From: Lagopus muta
Taxonomy: Eukaryota > Chordata > Aves > Galliformes > Phasianidae
Length of the DNA: 64,000 bases
Direction of reading: 5' to 3'
Assembly: GCF_023343835.1 (NCBI RefSeq)
Contig: NC_064435.1
Coordinates: 42,746,103-42,810,102, forward strand
Shown here one piece after another: positions 58,013-64,000 of this stretch. Below the pieces are notes generated by a model. That model was not told the DNA's origin and made no database searches. It was given only the letters and a program-made list of their open reading frames with translations. Each line of letters begins with the position of its first letter. Position 1 is the stretch's first letter. Position numbers and translations under genes: made by a program.

Positions 58013-61000
58013 GGTTTTGTGAAAATAAGTGAAAACATCAGTAAATGCTTGGTACTAGGTTAACATAAGAAAGCTAATGATGCAAAATGTGTTCAGTCGT
58101 TAGCTGCTTAGTGGTATTTGGTAAGGAGAAAATGAAGTATTTATATCTGATCAGAATATTGTACAATTTGCCAGTCTACAAGCTAAATACTAAACCAAGA
58201 GTGCACAGATATCTTTCAGTCAATAATTGTAGAAGATCTAGCTGAGGAGTTTTCTGCCTTGCTGAGCGTACAATGGAAATCCTGCAAAGTTGAACTCATA
58301 CAACATGGTTGACCTCATAATTTATAAAATGTAAAAGATGAAGTTCAGTCAATAAAAGCATATTAACACTCTCTAAGAGTTTTGGAAAAAGGCCTCATCA
58401 GCTGAACTCGGGTTATTCTTTGCTGAACTTAAAAATATATTGATGTTTGCAACTGTGCTGAGGTAATACACTTAGCAACAGTATTTAACTTGATACTTTG
58501 TGGTCTTCAAACTAAAATGAATTAGTATTGTATAATGTTAATAAGGCACATTGGAAAAAAATGTTATATTACAGATCTTACAAAATAGCATCAAAACCTT
58601 AAAAACCCAGTAGCTGGTAATAATTTCATGAATAATCTGGAAACAAATTTAAAAATTAAAATAATGTTTTGGGGTTTTTTGGGTCTGTTTTTGCAGAGCC
58701 AAAAGTGCAGAAGAAGTAATAAATGGTGATGACAACTGACATTACAGAATCAATCCGGTTTCCAGGATAAACTGGGCTCATTCAACTATCATGCCTTCTG
58801 AAGTAGCCAAATGTAAGCTCATATACTTTAGTTCTAAAAGGGTAAGAAGTAGCCAAATACAATGAAAGGATGAGAAGGTTCTAGCAGGCAATATCTTGAA
58901 GATACTGATATTTGCCTGCTAGGATGACACATCAACAATGGTTATCAAAGCCATGATATTTACAGAATGTAGTTTCCTGTGAAGGTATGTGAGCATCACC
59001 TTGACAGAGAAGAACTGGAAACATCATAACAACACAGGGCTGTATGAAAAAACACGGCACATTGTTCCCTCCTGATCCCTAAATGTGGCTTCAGAAGTCC
59101 CTTCAGTCAAGGACTAGAATACTTTACTCAGCCTATGACCACAGATTGTCTGACTAAAAGTGCATTAAGGAAACTGGGATAACAGAATGGGACTGGATAC
59201 AGAGAGATTGCTCCGTAGCAAAGGCTCTGGAATAAATTTTCCTTTGTATATCTTGCACATGCATATAGTGAATATTGCTTCTGAACCACAGCACATTTTC
59301 CCACCCACACATAAGCCATGGTTTTGCAGTTGAAAATACTGTCGAAGTACAAATATTTGTTGACAGGCTTACAAAGAGCCCACTGAGCTGCCTTTCCTTC
59401 TTGTTCCCTGTCATGCTTAAAAATGCTAAAATAGTAGAGGAGTTTCTCACTTGAGTTTACTGTCATTTATGCAGGTCAAAATGAAGCAAGTATTTCCCAC
59501 TTCAAAACAGGAGACACTAGAAAACATACGTACATAAGACAGTAATGCTGTTGCTTTGAAATAGGATATTTATTCAGTTTCAGTGAGCATCCTGAGGGGA
59601 TGACTCTTCCTCTATTTACCTGCTTTTAATGAAGCTATTATATGAGAAAGTAATCTCCAACAATTATATTATTCAGCATAGCCTTCTAAAACATTAATGT
59701 CTTAACCTTTGCTAAAGTGAGTCATAAAATTAAGTAATTGAGTAAGATCAGTTAGATGCATACTGCCAGGTGACAGCATGTGTAGCCATTACATTGGTTT
59801 TATAAAATAACTGTAATCTCTAACATGCCCTTGTGCCTTGAAGAACTAGGGAAAATCCTGCTACGTACACTTTAATTGTTAGCATTTTAAGAGAAAGGAT
59901 AAAATCTTTTGGTTAATTCATGAAATTACTTAATTTCCATGCTTCTTTCATGAAGTAGTAATGAAAAAAAGCAGTACCTGAAATTTATTGTTGGTTGTCA
60001 GCATACAGAAAAATAATCTATTGAAAGCCAACTAACTTTAAAAACCTTCTTTAGTACTTTTCTCAGTTCCTTTTGTCTGATGCAGACTGTATCTGGGGCT
60101 TCCATATAGAACCACCAAACTTCCCACCTCAGCCACAAGGACTTCCCATCAGGTTTAATCTTTCTAACCTGAAACCATTACTATGCCCTGTTCATCTAAT
60201 CGGAGATTTGGATCCAATGCTTTTTCCTGGCAGTACTGCCCAGATACAGCTTTGTACGCCGTTTTGTTGTTGTTCTTGTTTTTCTTGGTGTTTCTTTGTT
60301 TCTTTTTCTTCCTATGCCTCCTTTTGTTTTATTTATATAGTATTGCCTGATCAGCACTTTTTTGATCAATTTGAAGAATAAATGTAACAAATGTAACAAA
60401 TCACTTGGTTTTCTTTCAGACTTCACCTTGTCATGTCTGTTACAAAAACAAGAAGTGGAAGAAAGACATTATATCCTGTGGTCGTGCTTTTCCAGTTTAG
60501 GAGCCAGCACTATCAGACTCCAACACGCTTTTCCTTCCTCTGTTTCCTTTCTTTCCCAAATAGAAAAATAATAATTATCTGTTCAGTTCTAGTTCCTAAC
60601 AGTGTAGATGACTCTCTTGTAGGCAATATGCTATCTGAAAGCTGCTGAAAGAGGATATTTACTCTTTCTCCCTGCCTTCCATCTCTTCCCAAGCTGAGAA
60701 CTACATTCCGACAAATACCAGAGACAAAACAATTCAGACCAGAGTTAATTCCTTTATGCTTCAGGTGAAAGTGCATCTCCAGAACTTGAATAGTATAGAA
60801 CAATATAAGTAACATTTCCTTCATTCAGCAGGAAGACTTATGGGGAAAGATAAATATTAATAAACAGAATTACACACACACTGCCTCTCTGTTGTCAGCT
60901 TTTTGGCTGAGCAAACAGCAGCAGTGCTTTCAGTGCAGGCAGCAGTAAATGACTGAAGTCACCCCAGAATGGAAGGCATAGCTATGTCTATATTTACAAT

Positions 61001-61478
61001 TAGTGCAGCCTGGAAGTGAATTTTGTAGACTGGATCAGCTGATACTTTTTGCCTTCTGGGCTGAGTGAACGTAATGACTGCGCCCATAGAAAGCACTTTA
61101 TAGTTCAGTTACATCTAAAATCATTCCTTCACACGAACCCAAAGCATGCTTGCTTCTCATTCAAACCGAAACTGTGACAAAGTTATGTCCTCTATGTTGT
61201 CCCTGCATGCCCATTTCATGCCATGTAAGGTTTCATCAGCTCCCTGCTGTTTCTGCAGATGGCTGAGGTTGCTCACAGCCCAGGTTTCCTTTGCAAGACC
61301 TGGTCCCAGCTCCTGCTCTGAGCCACTGCTCAGCCACAGTTTGGCGCAGCTCTGGTCAAGTGGTAAGCTGGAACACTTTAAAAACAGGGTTAATTTTCAG
61401 ATGTCTTAGTTCTTTTCTTCAGCCGATGGTGCGCTGTACATCCACTTGAGAAGCAGAGCCAGATTTATGGAGGTAAAA

Positions 61479-61499
61479 AGTTTTGTTTTGTTTTGTTTT
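61479..61499 (+). repeat. (GTTTT)n simple repeat
   Basis: Four GTTTT units. Confidence 0.85.
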
Positions 61500-64000
61500 C
61501 TTAATCAGTAAATGAGGCTAAGATTGGCTTGAATTCCTTTGTGAATCCGCTCCTTAAGTAGATATGCACATGGTGGCTCTGAAGATAAATAGGAACGCCC
61601 TGTAGTTACTTTTATTGTTGATTTGATTCAGCTACAACTAGGGTTGAAAGAATTATTAAACAGGGCATAGCTCAAAGGTTTTACATGCTATTTGGACTGT
61701 TTCAAGCTCTCCCTAAACTCTCTAGACACAAAAAAATGCAGAGAACACGGAACTTAGAAGAACTTTTCCCAAGAGAAATAGGATCATGACCTTAATCTGA
61801 AAAATTTCCATGTTTCTCTTTCTCTTTTCTATATTTTTTTTTCCCCAAAAAAGTAATGATTTTCACTCACAAGGAATCTAAACAGAGTGCTGTCAAGGAA
61901 TGGTGCAAACTCAGATAACAAAATGGTTACTTGAAAATATTACTTGTCCCATCTTTTTGCATACAATAGAGGCTGTTTTTTTTCTTTGCTTTGTTTAAAT
62001 TTGTATTTCTTTCTCCTCAGTTGGCCTGAGGTCTGATAGATGAATCATCTGCCTGACTGTTAGGACTATTAAATACTAGTAATATTGAGATGACCTTTCT
62101 ATGACTGTTTAACTGCTTGCTGTGTATTAAGATACATTTTGCAGTTAAAAATTCCACCACTGCTTTAAGTATAGATTTTTTTATTAATATTATTTTTGAG
62201 GAAAAGTATGTTTAACATGTTTGCTTGGTTTGGTCTATTTTATTGATTGATGGATTTGTAATGCTGTGAAAAGTAATCTGTTTGTGGACAGACAGGAGAT
62301 TCTTATCATACAAAACACAGGAAATCTCAAATTGATTTTATCCCCAGGAGTAATATCTGGTGAACAATAGAAAATTGCCAGTATTGTTCTGATGCATTTA
62401 TTATTATTGTAGGATTTTACAGTACACAGAGCTTTATTTATGTAACTAAATACCTAGGAAAAATGCCCTATGTGATCCAGGAAATAGTTGATTGTTAACT
62501 GAGAATCTACTGTTCGAATCATTTTAATTTTCTCCTTATGCCTCCAACAGTACTTAAATACGTAGAAAAGGAGAACTAGAAAATCTGTTTCAATAAAACA
62601 ATAGTGAGACACTATTCTCTTTTCAGAGAAAGATTACTGTTAAGGAACCTTTGCAAGTTCCTCTGTCCTAAGAACATTGCTGTCTTACTCAGAATACTGA
62701 AGTTTAACTGAATAGCAAAAATGTTTAAGTTCAGCACCTCAAATCTTCCAGAAAGCACACACAAATAACATGAAAATTTTCGGCTTCCCTGTGGACTAGG
62801 GTAGCAACAATGCATATGCTAGAAATATAGTATCTGGTCTTAAACCACAATCAAAACTGACTACATTAAAAGCTACAGCATGTAGCTCAAGGAAATTATA
62901 TCTTCTGCTGTATGTCAGTACTAGACACAGTGTGTCAAACTTAATTTTTGTCCTTGTGTGACTGGCACAAATCCAGGATCTTGTATATGCATGTTGCTAC
63001 CTTCCTAAAGAGAAAGTGAAGCTGCAGGGCTGTTTCTGAAATTTATCCCCACTGAGATGCATCGATAGAAGTATTATTTCTCCCAGTTGGCAGCAGGTTT
63101 ATTGATAGTGGTTGCTCCAGACTGGCTGAAGTTTGTAGTTCTACTTTGTCTTGAAGTAAAAGACAAAATAAAGCAAAAACAAAACAAACTCCAACCAGCC
63201 AGGCCTCCCTCCCCCCCCCCAGTAAACTAACAACAAGCTTTACCTCTTCCTCTGTCTCACCTTTATGTTTGCATGAGCTGTATCAGTTTCTTACCCAAAT
63301 ACACATAGGACATATATCATCCTTTCTTGTCCTATCTCTAAACCTACGATGTGAGGATGTGATTTTGCATCACTAGCCATGTGCCCATGTGTGTGTGAAA
63401 GACCTGTAGGTGCTGGGGCAGTGGCTGTGGCCCCAGCTTTGGCAGGGAGCAAATCCACAGCCTAAGCAACTGGTCTAGCTGCCTGATGTGGACTTGCTTG
63501 CAAAATCACCTGCTAATGACTTCTGTCAAGTATGCTAAAGTGTACCATTTTCCACACCTGGCATGGCAGGGTGGAAGGGAGTGAAAAATCAAACCTGCAG
63601 CAGCAAAGCAACAGCAGTAGAGCCTATGCACTTTCAAGATCAGTTTTTTTCAGTAATGCCTTCTTTATTTTTACAATTGAGAGAGTGGACATATTTTTGT
63701 CTCCATGATTTTCTTTGTTCTGCTTTATTCAAGACACCCTTTCTTACTTTTTCATTCTCTTATCTAGACATCCCTGTCCCACCCTATCACATTACACAGT
63801 CTCACTTCTTTCCCACATAACTCCACTTCTGTTTCTCCTCTGCAAAAGAAGCAGTATTTTCAGCTAAATAATCCAGATGGCTAGAATTTGGGATTATGAT
63901 TATGACTTCTTATCAATCCCTCTGTAATTCTATCAACTGTTAATCCTACATATTAGTAGGCTGACTTTAAAAGCAAAATTTTGCGCCCAAATTGACAGGC

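Larger units (their letters stand above)
57594..64000. other. Intergenic AT-rich DNA to the right edge
   Basis: Contains a tiny CR1 piece (57964-58012) and a GTTTT repeat (about 61479-61499). No gene, RNA or other element recognised. Confidence 0.6.

Overview
The window is vertebrate nuclear DNA from a bird, most likely a galliform such as chicken. The evidence is a dense scatter of CR1 LINE fragments carrying the avian ACAGAATC-type 3' tail, a class III (ERV-L-like) endogenous retrovirus, AT-rich introns of 0.1 to 3.5 kb, and the conserved gene order RNF125 - RNF138 - MEP1B known from human chromosome 18q12. The species call is an inference.

Two host genes are certain, both on the minus strand. 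MEP1B (meprin beta, a membrane astacin metalloprotease) has its start codon at 19222 and runs off the left edge. Eleven coding exons (residues 1-535) join in frame through the signal peptide, propeptide, catalytic domain, MAM domain and most of the MATH domain. The EGF-like, transmembrane and cytoplasmic exons lie beyond base 1. RNF138 (E3 ubiquitin ligase) is complete: seven coding exons between 43378 and 36616 give a 245-residue protein with RING, C2HC, two C2H2-like fingers and a UIM. It starts inside a CpG island (about 43.0-44.2 kb). The 17 kb between the two genes holds a degraded 5.6-kb provirus (21648-27204, plus strand), a nested pair of CR1 elements (about 29.9-31.5 kb) and unassigned AT-rich DNA.

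From 44.2 to 64 kb, upstream of RNF138, there is no intact gene. At 50931-51012 (minus) an 82-bp stretch with splice-like borders resembles one exon of RNF125, the gene expected here by synteny. Its coding frame is disturbed, so it looks like a relic of a decayed RNF125. A solo LTR of the provirus family, with a perfect 5-bp target duplication, sits about 190 bp away, and a second, reversed solo LTR lies near 57.4 kb.

Most other open reading frames are chance, shadows of exons or transposon remnants. No RNA gene, CRISPR array or unknown multi-gene system was recognised. The observations most worth a second look are the RNF125 relic, the dated provirus with its two solo LTRs, the 19-bp MEP1B microexon and the inverted and nested CR1 pairs.
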